Notes: generated by a model from the sequence alone, not told the origin. A stretch of DNA of 64,000 nt from Mitsuaria chitosanitabida ATCC BAA-476 = NBRC 102408 (GCF_001598255.1 NZ_BCYP01000006.1:310001-374000), one strand, 5' to 3'; numbered from the stretch's first letter, positions 8,904-17,530 are shown. Numbers and translations are program-made.

Positions 8904-9526
8904 CCGATCAGGCTCTCCATGTAGGGACGCATGACGTTGCGCACCCGATCAACGGTTGCGCAACGCCACAGGTCGTCGACCGTGAAGGCCTTCTGGAGCC
9001 AACCATCGCGAAGCGCTTCGACGCTCACGTCGATGCCGACCTTGTTGCGGTACTTGAAGCAGTCCGCCACGGTCTTTGCCACACTGAACACGGGGACGCG
9101 CACGCCATCGACCTCGTGGTGCTCGACGCCCTCGGCCAGGGCCTGGTCGGACATGCGAGTGACGCGAACCACGGGCAGGTCGAGACGCGGTACCGACGCG
9201 CTGGAGGGCAGCGCGATCCAGACCTCGAACGGTTGCTGGGAGCCGACTTCATGGAACCGCAGCGCGGAGACCAGGCACACCACCGCCCGTGGCGCCCGGA
9301 GACACACCTCCGCGAGCGACACGTGCTCCGAGACGTCCCGCTCTCGCGGAGCGTAGACCCCGTGACTGACCCGCTGGATCCGTCCGCTGCGCACCATGCG
9401 GCTCAGCACCATGGACGGGATGCCCGCGTCCGTCACGTCGCGCGCGCGCAGCAGCGAGCGCTGCTCGGCCAGGTCGAGCACGGCCTGTTCGTAGAACGAC
9501 GGTGGAGGTGGCGGACGGCGAGGCAT
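8900..9526 (-). CDS. abiEi: AbiEi-type antitoxin / transcriptional repressor
   Basis: Antitoxin partner of the AbiEii toxin. It has an N-terminal winged-helix region (QAVLDLAEQRSLLRARDV...GIPSMVLSRMVRSGRI, about residues 10-50) followed by the family's C-terminal domain (VFSVAKTVADCFKYRNKVG). Known AbiEi proteins bind inverted repeats upstream of their own operon and repress it; they do not bind the toxin. I place the start at the ATG at 9526 (208 aa). In-frame starts at 9556 (ATG) and 9586 (GTG) would add 10 or 20 residues that do not look like the family, and none has a strong ribosome site. The stop overlaps the toxin start. Confidence 0.85.
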   Translation of the reverse strand: MPRRPPPPPSFYEQAVLDLAEQRSLLRARDVTDAGIPSMVLSRMVRSGRIQRVSHGVYAPRERDVSEHVSLAEVCLRAPRAVVCLVSALRFHEVGSQQPFEVWIALPSSASVPRLDLPVVRVTRMSDQALAEGVEHHEVDGVRVPVFSVAKTVADCFKYRNKVGIDVSVEALRDGWLQKAFTVDDLWRCATVDRVRNVMRPYMESLIG

Positions 9527-9534
9527 GCCGGTCG

Positions 9535-9590
9535 AGGTGTTGGAAAAGTGAGGCATAAGTCTACAAGTACATTGAAAATGCAACACGCCG
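9535..9590 (-). promoter_or_regulatory. AT-rich abiE promoter region
   Basis: Upstream of abiEi the base composition drops sharply. On the minus strand a TTGCAT is followed 14 bases later by TAGACT. The spacing is short for a sigma-70 promoter, so only the general location of the promoter/operator is supported. Confidence 0.35.
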
Positions 9591-9737
9591 GAAGAGCCGT
9601 CGCGGACCCCTCACCGTACGGGCGCTCCTGCCCGTCGACCATGACTCAAAGCGCGGTCCTTTCCTCCGGCCACCCAGCAGAAGCGGCCGGCTGCTGCCTG
9701 AAACAGCGCAGTGGCCCGCGCCCCGGAGCGCCTCCAC

Positions 9738-9743
9738 TACACT
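9738..9743 (+). promoter_or_regulatory. Candidate -10 element for the dCMP deaminase gene
   Basis: TACACT lies 37 bases upstream of the start at 9781, in a context much like other -10 candidates in the window. No good -35 match was found. Confidence 0.35.
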
Positions 9744-9780
9744 CTTGCGCCTCCTCCGGCCTCCTTCTCCTGCGCACGCC

Positions 9781-10302
9781 ATGAGCAACCAACCGCTGAT
9801 CGACTGGCATTCGATGTTCATGGGCGTGGCCCTGCTGGCCAGCGCCCGGTCCAAGGACAGCCGCAAGCGCAACGGCGCCTGCATCGCCAGCGCGGACTTC
9901 AAGATCGTGGGCGTCGGCTACAACGGCCTGCCGCGCGGCTGCGACGATCACGATCCGGCCTACTGGTCCGATGACGACAGCGATCCGGCCAACTCGCGCC
10001 ACAGCTACATCGTCCACGCCGAGGTCAACGCCATCCTCAACTGCGTCGTGCTGCCGCTCACCGGCAGCACCATCTACACGACGCAGTACCCGTGTCCGCG
10101 CTGCGTGCAGTCCATCATCCAGGTCGGCATCCAGCGCGTCGTCTATCTGGAGAAGAAGGACCACCATCACGGCCTGAACGCGGCCTCCGCCAAGATGCTC
10201 ACCGACGCGCGCATCGACGTGCAGGCCCTCAACGAGCTCGACGTGCCCGCCTCGGCCTGGTGCCACGAGCTGTCCAGCTTCATCGTCACGCCGCGGACCT
10301 GA
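9781..10302 (+). CDS. dCMP/cytidine deaminase family protein
   Basis: Zinc-dependent deaminase of the dCMP deaminase (ComEB-like) type, 173 aa. The zinc site is HAEVNAI (H79, E81) and PCPRC (C105, C108). Upstream elements such as SKDSRKRNGACIAS and GVGYNGLPRGCDD match deoxycytidylate deaminases that make dUMP for thymidylate synthesis. The start ATG at 9781 was chosen over an upstream start at 9745 because family homology begins here. It is monocistronic by appearance, next to the abiE pair. Confidence 0.88.
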   Translation: MSNQPLIDWHSMFMGVALLASARSKDSRKRNGACIASADFKIVGVGYNGLPRGCDDHDPAYWSDDDSDPANSRHSYIVHAEVNAILNCVVLPLTGSTIYTTQYPCPRCVQSIIQVGIQRVVYLEKKDHHHGLNAASAKMLTDARIDVQALNELDVPASAWCHELSSFIVTPRT

Positions 10303-10439
10303 GGCGCCGATCAGGGGGATCCGCGGCGGTCGGGTGATCGCTCGAACTGGCCGGGAATCACGGTGCTTTTCCGGCTCAAGTTTCGGGCCGGGCGATTCAT
10401 GATCCGTTCCACGCCGACCTGAACCCGCCCGAGGCCCCC

Positions 10440-10742
10440 ATGCTGAACACGATCCCGCCGCACCTGATGCCCGAATCCGCCCAGGCTTCCTGGGGACTCG
10501 TGCCGGACCTCGGCCTGACCGTCGCCGGCACGGCCAGCATGGACGAGCTGTTCGTGCTGCAGGACCTGATGGCCGTGCATGGCCTGACCCTGCAACCCAC
10601 CCGCATGCTCTACGACCGCCTCTACGCGCTGGAGCGCCTGTCGGCCGCCCATGCCCGCGGCGACGCGCGCCTGCAGGCCGTCGCGCAGGACCTGTTCGAC
10701 GCCTATCAGCGTCGCGGCGAGTGGATCGGCCTGGTCCACTGA
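10440..10742 (+). CDS. Conserved-looking hypothetical protein, 100 aa
   Basis: I do not recognise this protein. It is 100 aa, mostly helical by composition, without signal peptide, membrane segment or cysteine. It has a hydrophobic middle (MDELFVLQDLMAVHGL) and a C-terminal helix with LERLSAAHARGDARLQ. The gene is supported by a strong terminator right after it (10782-10803), by good GC third-position bias and by a clear intergenic region on both sides. No ideal ribosome site precedes the ATG. Function unknown. Confidence 0.65.
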   Translation: MLNTIPPHLMPESAQASWGLVPDLGLTVAGTASMDELFVLQDLMAVHGLTLQPTRMLYDRLYALERLSAAHARGDARLQAVAQDLFDAYQRRGEWIGLVH

Positions 10743-11114
10743 GCCCCTGGGTCACTTCCCCGCCCGGATCGGGCATCCGCTGAAGGCGCCGCGAGGCGCC
10801 TTCGTCGTTTCCGGGCCGCCGGTGGGCATTCCTCCTCGAGGTGGAGGACGCGCCTTCCCCCAAAGGGCGGATACCTGTCCCCTGAGTCGGCGTGGCGGGC
10901 CCGCGACCCCGGGCATAGCCTCGTGGCGTCAGCAACCCACGAGACGAACGACGTGCTGCAAATCATTTGGAAGGCGCTGAAGGTCCAGCGCAGGGTGGCG
11001 GTGGGACCGGTCGCGCTGAACTTCCAGTTCACGCGCGCCGCGCCGATCTCGCGCCTGCGGCGCCTGGGCCTCGGCCGCGCGTCGCGTCAGCATGGCCGGA
11101 TCGAGGTCAGTCCG
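10743..11114. other. Intergenic region, 372 bp
   Basis: After the terminator at 10782-10803 the region shows no convincing gene. The in-frame extension of the downstream SDR gene (10923-11114) is basic and unlike SDR N-termini, so I treat it as leader sequence. It includes GCGCTGAAGGTCCAGCGC at 10975, an imperfect inverted repeat. Confidence 0.6.
10782..10803 (+). terminator. Rho-independent terminator
   Basis: GAAGGCGCC (10782-10790) pairs with GGCGCCTTC (10795-10803) over a stable GCGA tetraloop, followed by GTCGTTT. It ends the hypothetical gene at 10440. Confidence 0.75.
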
Positions 11115-11843
11115 ATGCCTGCGCGCGTCGACGCGGTGCCGGGCGAGCAGACCGCCTTGCTGTTCGGCGTGGGGCCGGGCCTGGGCGAGGCGCTCGTGGC
11201 ACGCCTGCACGCCGAGGGCTTCCGGCTGGGCGTCGTCGCCCGCAATGGCGAACGGCTGCAGCATCTGCTCGACCGTCTGCCGGGCGGCGAGCGGCACCGC
11301 GCCTATGTCGGCGACGTCACGATGGAGTCTTCGGTCGACACCGTCTTCTCCGCCTGGGACGCGGACTTCGGCGCGGCGCCCACGCTCGTGGTCTACGCGC
11401 TGCAAAGCTTCTGTCCCGGCACCATCGCCGACATCGAGGTCCCGGCCTTCGAGCTGGGCTTGCGGCACAACTGCTTCGGCGCCTTCCTGGTGGCGCGGCG
11501 CGCCTGCCGCGCGATGGGCGCGGCCGGCCGTGGCACGCTGCTGCTGGTGGGGTCGACCTCGTCCCTCATCGGTCGCGAGGCCCATCTGAACCTGGTGGCC
11601 GGCAAGTTCGGCCAGCGCGGCATGGCGCAGGTGCTGGCGCGGGAGATGTGGCCGCAAGGCGTGCACGTCGCCCACGTGATGATCGATGCCGACATCGACG
11701 AGGGCCGCGGCGAGACGCATCCCCAGTCCGCTCCCGCCGACATCGCCGAGACCCTGCTGTTCCTGCACCGCCAGCCGCGCACCGCCTGGACCAGCGAGCT
11801 GGATCTGCGTCCCTGGAACGAGCGCTTCTGGCAGCACTGCTGA
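11115..11843 (+). CDS. SDR-family protein lacking the catalytic tyrosine
   Basis: Rossmann-fold short-chain dehydrogenase/reductase relative, 242 aa from the ATG at 11115, which has a GAGGTCAG ribosome-site-like stretch upstream. The dinucleotide loop is GVGPGLGEA (18-26) and N119 sits in the NxxG position. In the catalytic region STSS (147-150) and K164 are present, but the YxxxK tyrosine is replaced by Leu160 (LVAGK). A loosely similar group of bacterial SDRs has F/A at this place and is followed by 'KF..R.LAQ.LARE..P.GIHVAHV.ID', as here. It may bind NAD(P) without classical oxidoreductase activity. Substrate unknown. Confidence 0.8.
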   Translation: MPARVDAVPGEQTALLFGVGPGLGEALVARLHAEGFRLGVVARNGERLQHLLDRLPGGERHRAYVGDVTMESSVDTVFSAWDADFGAAPTLVVYALQSFCPGTIADIEVPAFELGLRHNCFGAFLVARRACRAMGAAGRGTLLLVGSTSSLIGREAHLNLVAGKFGQRGMAQVLAREMWPQGVHVAHVMIDADIDEGRGETHPQSAPADIAETLLFLHRQPRTAWTSELDLRPWNERFWQHC

Positions 11844-11973
11844 GCGCACGGCTCGCCGATCCGACGAACCGGATCGCGACACGCCGTCACCATCGGGCGG
11901 TTGAGTTTTCAAGGTGGGCAGGCAGAATCCGCGCTCGCCGAAAAGCAATCAAATCAATCGATCGCGGGAGGGA

Positions 11974-12723
11974 ATGGCGATGCCGTTCGTCGGATTGGGA
12001 CTGCACGTCCTGTTGGCGCTGTTCTGCGCCGTTCACGTGGTGCGCCACGGGCAGCAGCTGTACTGGCTGATCATCTTGTTCTCGTTCCCGCTGCTGGGCA
12101 GCGTGGTCTACCTGTTCATGTTCGTGCTGCCGCATTCGCGCATCGAGCGTGGCGCCGCGCGCGCGGTGCGCGCCGCCGGCCGGGCGATGGACCCGGGCCG
12201 CGAGCTGCGCGAGGCACGCGCCGCCTTCGAGGACACGCCGACCGCGCAGAACCAGATGCGCCTGGCCGCCGCCCTGCTCGACATGGGCGACGCCGCCCAG
12301 GCCGCCGAGCAGTACCAGGCCTGCCTGCGCGGCCCGTTCGCGAAGGACCTGGAGATCCGCCTGAGCGCCGCGCGCGCCTTCCTGGAGAGCGGGCAGGCGG
12401 CGCAGGCGCTCGGTCACCTGGCCTCGATCCGCGAGGAGAAACGCGACTTCCGCGCCGAGACGGTCGCGCTGCTGACGGCGCGGTCGCTGGCGGCGATGGA
12501 CCGGGAGGTCGAGGCGCGCGCCGAGTTCGAGGCGGCCTCCGAGCGCTTCGGCAGCGTCGAGGCCTGGGCCGAGTACGCGATCTGGGCGCTGGGCCGCGGC
12601 GACGCCGCCACCGCGCAGCCGCTGCTGGCCCGGATCGACAAGCTCAGCGCCAAGTGGAATCCCTTGACCAGGCAGCTCAACGAGCCGGTGATGCGCCGGC
12701 TGCGCGTCGCGCGCAAGGGCTGA
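11974..12723 (+). CDS. TPR-type membrane protein
   Basis: 249-aa protein. The first 52 residues hold two transmembrane segments (about 5-22 and 29-52) with a short HVVRHGQQ loop, resembling the phospholipase D-nuclease N-terminal membrane module. From about residue 60 the protein is soluble and built of helical repeats (QNQMRLAAALLDMGDAAQAAEQYQ and later units), a tetratricopeptide pattern likely to face the cytoplasm. The start ATG at 11974 is set by GGGAGGGA immediately upstream; the ORF is open further up. Role unknown, probably a scaffold. Confidence 0.8.
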   Translation: MAMPFVGLGLHVLLALFCAVHVVRHGQQLYWLIILFSFPLLGSVVYLFMFVLPHSRIERGAARAVRAAGRAMDPGRELREARAAFEDTPTAQNQMRLAAALLDMGDAAQAAEQYQACLRGPFAKDLEIRLSAARAFLESGQAAQALGHLASIREEKRDFRAETVALLTARSLAAMDREVEARAEFEAASERFGSVEAWAEYAIWALGRGDAATAQPLLARIDKLSAKWNPLTRQLNEPVMRRLRVARKG

Positions 12724-12832
12724 GCCGACGTCAGGGCCGGGCGACGGACGGTGCATCGCCCGCGAGCGTCGATGGCTAAGATCGACCGGGTGGGCGCCAC
12801 GATCGGCGTCTCACGTCAAGGAGGCTTGCATC

Positions 12833-13030
12833 ATGGCTTCAGGCGCTTCCCGCTTCCCGCCCGGCCTGCAGGGCGGACTCGAACATGACGACGAGGACCA
12901 TCGCCTCGGCGAGACCGGTCAGAAGGGACCGGAGGGCGACAACGACGTGGATCGCTCGCATCGCGAGCAGGGCGGCCGACCAGACCGCCCGCGGCAGGAC
13001 CGCGATCCCCCGCGGACGCCGCGGCGCTGA
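12833..13030 (+). CDS. Small highly charged hypothetical protein, 65 aa
   Basis: I do not recognise this protein. It is extremely hydrophilic: an acidic HDDEDHRLGETGQK middle, then DNDVDRSHREQGGRPDRPRQ and a PPRTPRR tail. It has no cysteine and no hydrophobic core and is probably disordered. The case for a real gene is a perfect AAGGAGG ribosome site (12818-12824) 8 bases before the ATG and a possible -10 TAAGAT at 12777. Base composition in all frames is high in GC, so coding bias gives little help. Confidence 0.55.
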   Translation: MASGASRFPPGLQGGLEHDDEDHRLGETGQKGPEGDNDVDRSHREQGGRPDRPRQDRDPPRTPRR

Positions 13031-13113
13031 CCACCCGCGGGCGCGCGCCGGAGACGGACCGCCGGTCGGCCGGCCGCTCCGTCGACGAGGCGCGACCGGC
13101 GCCGTGAGGCCGC

Positions 13114-14313
13114 TCAGTTGCCGCTGGCCGGGCCGGAGGCGGGCGAGGGGCTCCTCGCCCCGGTCGCCTTGCGCCAGCTGGCCAGCGTGTTGGCGAACTC
13201 GATGACGGCCATCGCGTAGTAGCTGCTCTGGTTGTAGCGGGTCACCGTGTAGAAGTTCTGCGTGCCCGCCACGTAGACCGGCGCCGCGCCGCCCATCTGC
13301 AGCTCGATCAGCGCCAGCGGCCCGTTGTGGGCGCGGCCCTGCGGGGACAGCTGCGCCCCCACCGACTCGAACTGCTTGGCGTCCAGCTGCGGCAGCACGT
13401 CGCTGATCAGCAGCTGCGCGCGCGCCGCGGTGTCGTTGGGCACCTGCACTTCGTAATGCGTCGGCATGCCGGGTTGCCAGCCGTGCTCGCGCAGGAAGTG
13501 CGCCACCGAGCCGATCGCGTCGACCGGGCTGTTGATCAGGTCGATGTGGCCGTCGCCGTCGAAGTCCACCGCGAAGCGGCGCCAGCTGCCGGGCATGAAC
13601 TGACCCCAGCCCATGGCGCCCGCGTACGAGCCCTTCATCGCCAGCGGATCCAGGCCGTTCTCGCGCGCGAGGATCAGGAACTGGCGCAGCTCCTCGCGGA
13701 AGAAAGGGCTGCGATCGCGCGCGCCGGGCGGGAGCGGGGACGGGTAGTCGAAGGTCAGCGTGGCCAGCGCGTCCAGCACGCGGAAGCCGCCCATGATGCG
13801 GCCGTAGAAGGTCTCCACGCCGATGATGGACGCGATCATCTCGGCCGGCACGCCATAGGTGGCCTCGGCGCGGGCGAGCGCGGCCTCGTGCTCGGCCCAG
13901 AAGGCCAGGCCGGCCTGCAGCCGCTGGGGCTCGACGAAGCGCAGGCGGTAGGCGCCCCAGTCCTTGGCCTGTCCCGGCGGGCCGGGCAGGATCAGCCGCT
14001 GCACCGTCGGTTGCGGGCGCGCCAGCGCCAGCACCGCGCGCAGCTCCTCGCGACCGTAGCCCAGCGCCTGGGCCTCCGCGTCGGCGAAGGCCATCACGTC
14101 GGCGCGATCGCCGTAGGCGGGCAGCGCTGCGGGCTTGGCCGGCTTGGCCTTGGCCTTCGTCCTGGCCGCGGGCCTGGCGTGGGGCTTGGTGGCGGTCTTG
14201 GTCTCCGGCTGCGCCAGCGCCGGGGCGGCCAGTAGCGGCGAGATCGCGAGCGGCACGCTCAGCAGCGATTGCAGGAGGAGGCGGCGGGGGAGGGGACGGC
14301 CAGGGACGGTCAT
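13114..14313 (-). CDS. mltB: Lytic murein transglycosylase B
   Basis: Soluble periplasmic peptidoglycan lytic transglycosylase of the MltB (SLT_2) type, 399 aa. The N-terminus is a signal peptide with twin arginines (PRRLLLQSLLS) and probable cleavage after ALA near residue 34; a basic Lys/Ala/Pro linker follows. Catalytic Glu is E167 in IIGVETFYGRIMG. Further signatures are GSYAGAMGWGQFMPGSW and DFDGDGHIDL. There is no lipobox, unlike E. coli MltB. The gene follows the transglutaminase gene on the same strand after an 82-bp gap. Confidence 0.93.
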   Translation of the reverse strand: MTVPGRPLPRRLLLQSLLSVPLAISPLLAAPALAQPETKTATKPHARPAARTKAKAKPAKPAALPAYGDRADVMAFADAEAQALGYGREELRAVLALARPQPTVQRLILPGPPGQAKDWGAYRLRFVEPQRLQAGLAFWAEHEAALARAEATYGVPAEMIASIIGVETFYGRIMGGFRVLDALATLTFDYPSPLPPGARDRSPFFREELRQFLILARENGLDPLAMKGSYAGAMGWGQFMPGSWRRFAVDFDGDGHIDLINSPVDAIGSVAHFLREHGWQPGMPTHYEVQVPNDTAARAQLLISDVLPQLDAKQFESVGAQLSPQGRAHNGPLALIELQMGGAAPVYVAGTQNFYTVTRYNQSSYYAMAVIEFANTLASWRKATGARSPSPASGPASGN

Positions 14314-14395
14314 GCGGTGGTCGGTCGAGGTCGGACTGAGAAGGGCCGGAGGGCGTGGCAGGCGGCGAGTCGCCTTCCAGCGCGCGTCGAGGGGG

Positions 14396-16450
14396 TCAGG
14401 CGTTGCGCCGGCGGAACTCGGCGCACAGCGCCGCGAACTGCCGTTGCCATTGTGACGTGCCGGCGGTCCGGTCCTGCCGGTAGCGCTGCGCTTCCAATTG
14501 CAACAGGGCCGCGGCCAGCGCCCCCGCCGCGTCGCCGTGCAGCGCGCCCAGGCGCTCGGCCCAGCGTCGCGGGGTCTCGTCGTCGCGCGTCTCCAGGCCG
14601 AGGCGCGCCAGCTCGCGGCGGACCCGCGCGCGTTGACGCGACCAGGGGTCGTGCGGCCGACGTTGCCAGGCCGCCACCGCGGCGCCCGCCACGCCCAGGC
14701 TGGCGAAGAGCAGCCCGGCGATCTGCGCCAGCGTGCCCCAGTCCGGCTCCTCGAAGCCCAGGCGGCGCAGCAGCCCCATCTGGTCGCCGGCGGAGAAGTT
14801 CAGCACCGTCTGCTGCCAGCGGTTGTTCAGGCGCTCCCAGGCACCGCGCAGTTCCAGCAGCAGGCCCGGGCTGAAGACGTCCATCGCGCCGGCGAAGACG
14901 CCCGGCGGCGGCCGCAGCGGCTGGCCCTGGACGCGCTCCGGCGCGACCGCGGCGGTCGGGTCGGCGCGCTGCCAGCCCCGGGTGGACGTCCAGAACTCGG
15001 CCCAGGCATGGGCCTGGCTCATGCGCACGATCAGGTCGCCGTCCTGCAACTGCGGATCGCCGCCCTGGAAGCCGGTCACCACCCGTGCCGGCACGCCGGC
15101 CGCGCGCATCAGCACCACGTAGGCCGCCGCGAAATGCTCGCAGAAGCCCAACCGGCGGTCGAACCAGAACTCGTCCACCGCGTTGGGCGTGGTCTCGCCA
15201 TAGGTGCCCGGAGTCAGCGTGTAGCCGAAGCCGTCCCGGCGGATGCGGGTCAGCAGCTCGCGGTGGACGGCCTCGGCGCGGGCGTCGTCGTCCAGGGCGG
15301 CGAAGCGCTCGCGCAGCTCGGCCCCCAGCGCCACGGCCCGGGGATTCAGCCCGGCCGGCAGCGACAGCGATTCGTTGCGCTCGGCGCGGCTGGGCGACAG
15401 GCCCCAGCGGGCGCGCGGCCAGGCCTCGAGCGTGAGCCGCAGGCGTTCGGCGATGGGTTGTGGCGTCAGCCACTGGCCCTGCTGACCGCGCATGGCGGTC
15501 TGCCGGCCCGCCTGCAGGGTCGCGCCGGTCGCGCCGGGGGCGACCTCCAGCAGGGGGAGGGCGCTCACCCGCAGCGGCTCGAGCGTGGCGACGTAGCGCA
15601 CCGGCGGGCCCTCGGGCACGGGGTCCCGGCCGGGAGCGCCCCAGGTGACGCGCGACGCGGTCCAGGTGGTCCCGTCGAAGCGCGACAGCACCTGGGCGCG
15701 GAAGTACAGCAGCGGCTGCGCGGGCGGCGGGCCCTCGAAGCGCAGCCGCATCGCGATGGTGTCGTCGTTGGCCACCTCGGCGAAGGCGCCGAAGCTCATC
15801 GTGTCCGACAGGCCGGTGCGGGCGCCGGCGTCCTTGGGCAGGCCCCACAGCGGCGGCAGACGAGGGAAGAGCAGGAACAGCGCCAGCATCACCGGCACGC
15901 CGATCAGCGTGTTGCGCGCCGCGATGCGCGCCGCGAGCTTGAGACTGGGCACGCCCTGCGGCATCTGCGCCAGCACCAGCGCCGACAGCAGCGCCCAGAC
16001 GCAGGCCAGCATCCACAGCGCCACCAGCGGCGACTGCGAGTACAGGAACTGCGTCAGCACCAGGAAGAAGCCGAGGAAGAAGACGACAAAGGCGTCGCGC
16101 CGCGCGCGCAGCTCCAAGGTCTTGAGCGCCATCAGCATCGCCAGCATGGTGATGCCGGCCTCGCGGCCCAGCAGCGTGTGATGCGTCAGGTAGGTCAGGC
16201 CGATCACCAGGGCCAGCACGGCCATCAGGCTCCAGCGGCCGGGCAGGGCCTCGCTGCGCCAGGCCAGCCGGGCGCGCCAGCCCAGCACCGCCGCGGTGAT
16301 CGCGCTGCACCACCAGGGCAGATGGCCGGCATGCGGCAGCAGCGTGCCCGCGATGATGGCCAGCAGGAACAGGGTGTCGCGCGCCTCGCGCGGGAGCGGG
16401 CTGCGCCCGGCGCGCGGCGACGCGGCGTGGCCGCTCGGGATCGCGCTCAC
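14396..16450 (-). CDS. TgpA-like membrane transglutaminase (DUF3488/DUF4129 type)
   Basis: 684-aa inner-membrane protein. About six N-terminal helices (residues 25-200) are followed by a periplasmic transglutaminase-like domain with a full triad: C437 (LGFCEHFAAAYV), H481 (AHAWAEF) and D497 (RADPTA). Another transmembrane segment lies near residue 590, and a helical C-terminal tail ends it. Pseudomonas TgpA of this architecture is important for viability; the natural substrate is unknown. The GTG start at 16450 overlaps the DUF58 stop by 4 bases (GTGA). The reading frame stays open to 17404 but that part is a shadow of the DUF58 gene. Confidence 0.92.
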   Translation of the reverse strand: MSAIPSGHAASPRAGRSPLPREARDTLFLLAIIAGTLLPHAGHLPWWCSAITAAVLGWRARLAWRSEALPGRWSLMAVLALVIGLTYLTHHTLLGREAGITMLAMLMALKTLELRARRDAFVVFFLGFFLVLTQFLYSQSPLVALWMLACVWALLSALVLAQMPQGVPSLKLAARIAARNTLIGVPVMLALFLLFPRLPPLWGLPKDAGARTGLSDTMSFGAFAEVANDDTIAMRLRFEGPPPAQPLLYFRAQVLSRFDGTTWTASRVTWGAPGRDPVPEGPPVRYVATLEPLRVSALPLLEVAPGATGATLQAGRQTAMRGQQGQWLTPQPIAERLRLTLEAWPRARWGLSPSRAERNESLSLPAGLNPRAVALGAELRERFAALDDDARAEAVHRELLTRIRRDGFGYTLTPGTYGETTPNAVDEFWFDRRLGFCEHFAAAYVVLMRAAGVPARVVTGFQGGDPQLQDGDLIVRMSQAHAWAEFWTSTRGWQRADPTAAVAPERVQGQPLRPPPGVFAGAMDVFSPGLLLELRGAWERLNNRWQQTVLNFSAGDQMGLLRRLGFEEPDWGTLAQIAGLLFASLGVAGAAVAAWQRRPHDPWSRQRARVRRELARLGLETRDDETPRRWAERLGALHGDAAGALAAALLQLEAQRYRQDRTAGTSQWQRQFAALCAEFRRRNA

Positions 16451-17469
16451 GGTTGCTCCTCCGCCAGCGCGAGCGCTTCCATGCAGGCGCGGAAGTGTTC
16501 CGGGCCGAGGTCGGGCGCCAGCGCCACGCCGCGCAGCCGCAGGCCGTAGGGCAGGCCGGCTTCCTCGGCGCGCCGCACCCAGGCCGCCAGCCGCGACAGG
16601 CGCAGCTCGAAGGGCAGCCCGCGCGTGGCGGCCAAGTCCAGCCATTGCTCGCTCGCGCGGCTGCCCAGGCGCTCGCGCACCAGCAGCGGCGCGCCGCCCG
16701 AGCCGCCCGGCGAGGCGGGTTGCGCCAAAGCCAGCGCCGATTTTTTCCACAGGATCTGCCGCGGCGAATCCCCGTGCCGGTACGGACGCAGGCCCGGGTC
16801 GTCGCCCAGGCCCGGCTGACCTTGTCCCTGCGGGAGCGCCTCCTCCACCGACGCGGCGGGCGGGGCGTCGGGCTCCGGCGCCGGGTAGACCCAGGCCTGG
16901 GCCGCCGGACGCCAGTAGCTCCAGACGACAAACAGGCCGAGGGGGAAGTGCGATTCGATGCGCAGCCGCGGCAGCGCATGCCGGCCGCGGGTCGGGAAGC
17001 TGAGCTGCAGGTGCAGCTGTGCGTGGCCTTGCGCGGGCACGTCGGCGGTCGCGGTGTCCGCCGCCGCGCCGCCCGGCAGCCGCAGCCCGACGCCGAAGCG
17101 CGCCGCGCCCGCGTTGTGCAGGCGCACGTCCAGCGCCAGCGGCTGGCCGGCGTAGGCCGGCGGCGGCGTCTTCAGGTCGAGCTTGAGTCCGCGCAGGTTG
17201 GCGTGCGTCGAGTGCATCGATGCCAGCCCCGCGCCGCCCAGCAGGAAGGTCAGCAGGTAGCCCAGGCTGAGCTGGTCGTTGATCGACGCGAGCAGCAGCA
17301 CCAGCAGCGTCGCGCAGAAGGCGAAGCCGGGCCGGCTCGGCACGATGTAGAGGTTGCGCTGGTTCAGCGCGGTCGTGTCGCTGGCCGGATGGCGGTTCTG
17401 CCACCAGCGCTTCCAGCGGCGCTGCCAGGGCCAGCGCACGGCCGGCCGCTTCAGGTGGAACGAGGGCAC
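16447..17469 (-). CDS. DUF58 domain-containing membrane protein
   Basis: 340-aa protein with two adjacent N-terminal transmembrane helices (about residues 45-65 and 70-88: FCATLLVLLLASIN, LGYLLTFLLGG). A beta-rich region follows, then the DUF58 signature RPYRHGDSPRQILWKKSA near residue 245. DUF58 proteins have a von Willebrand-like fold and nearly always accompany MoxR ATPases and membrane transglutaminases, as here. The start of the C-terminal gene is translationally coupled to this stop. Biochemical role unknown. Confidence 0.9.
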   Translation of the reverse strand: MPSFHLKRPAVRWPWQRRWKRWWQNRHPASDTTALNQRNLYIVPSRPGFAFCATLLVLLLASINDQLSLGYLLTFLLGGAGLASMHSTHANLRGLKLDLKTPPPAYAGQPLALDVRLHNAGAARFGVGLRLPGGAAADTATADVPAQGHAQLHLQLSFPTRGRHALPRLRIESHFPLGLFVVWSYWRPAAQAWVYPAPEPDAPPAASVEEALPQGQGQPGLGDDPGLRPYRHGDSPRQILWKKSALALAQPASPGGSGGAPLLVRERLGSRASEQWLDLAATRGLPFELRLSRLAAWVRRAEEAGLPYGLRLRGVALAPDLGPEHFRACMEALALAEEQP

Positions 17470-17530
17470 GCGGCGCTCCGGGCGGGCTGGGGCGGTGAAG
17501 CGGTGGAGGCGCGGTCCCGCGAGGCCGCGG

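Noticed and set aside
10376-10398. Sigma-28-like TCAAGTTT with a downstream GCGATT before the hypothetical gene at 10440
   Set aside because: The spacing is several bases too short and the -10 half matches poorly.
10923-11114. N-terminal extension of the SDR gene
   Set aside because: The frame is open, but the 64 extra residues are basic and precede the Rossmann fold without family resemblance, and the ATG at 11115 has a better ribosome site.
14498-16549. Open frame of 683 codons on the plus strand across the transglutaminase gene
   Set aside because: Gln/Arg/His/Gly-rich shadow without any motif, opposite a gene with a full catalytic triad.
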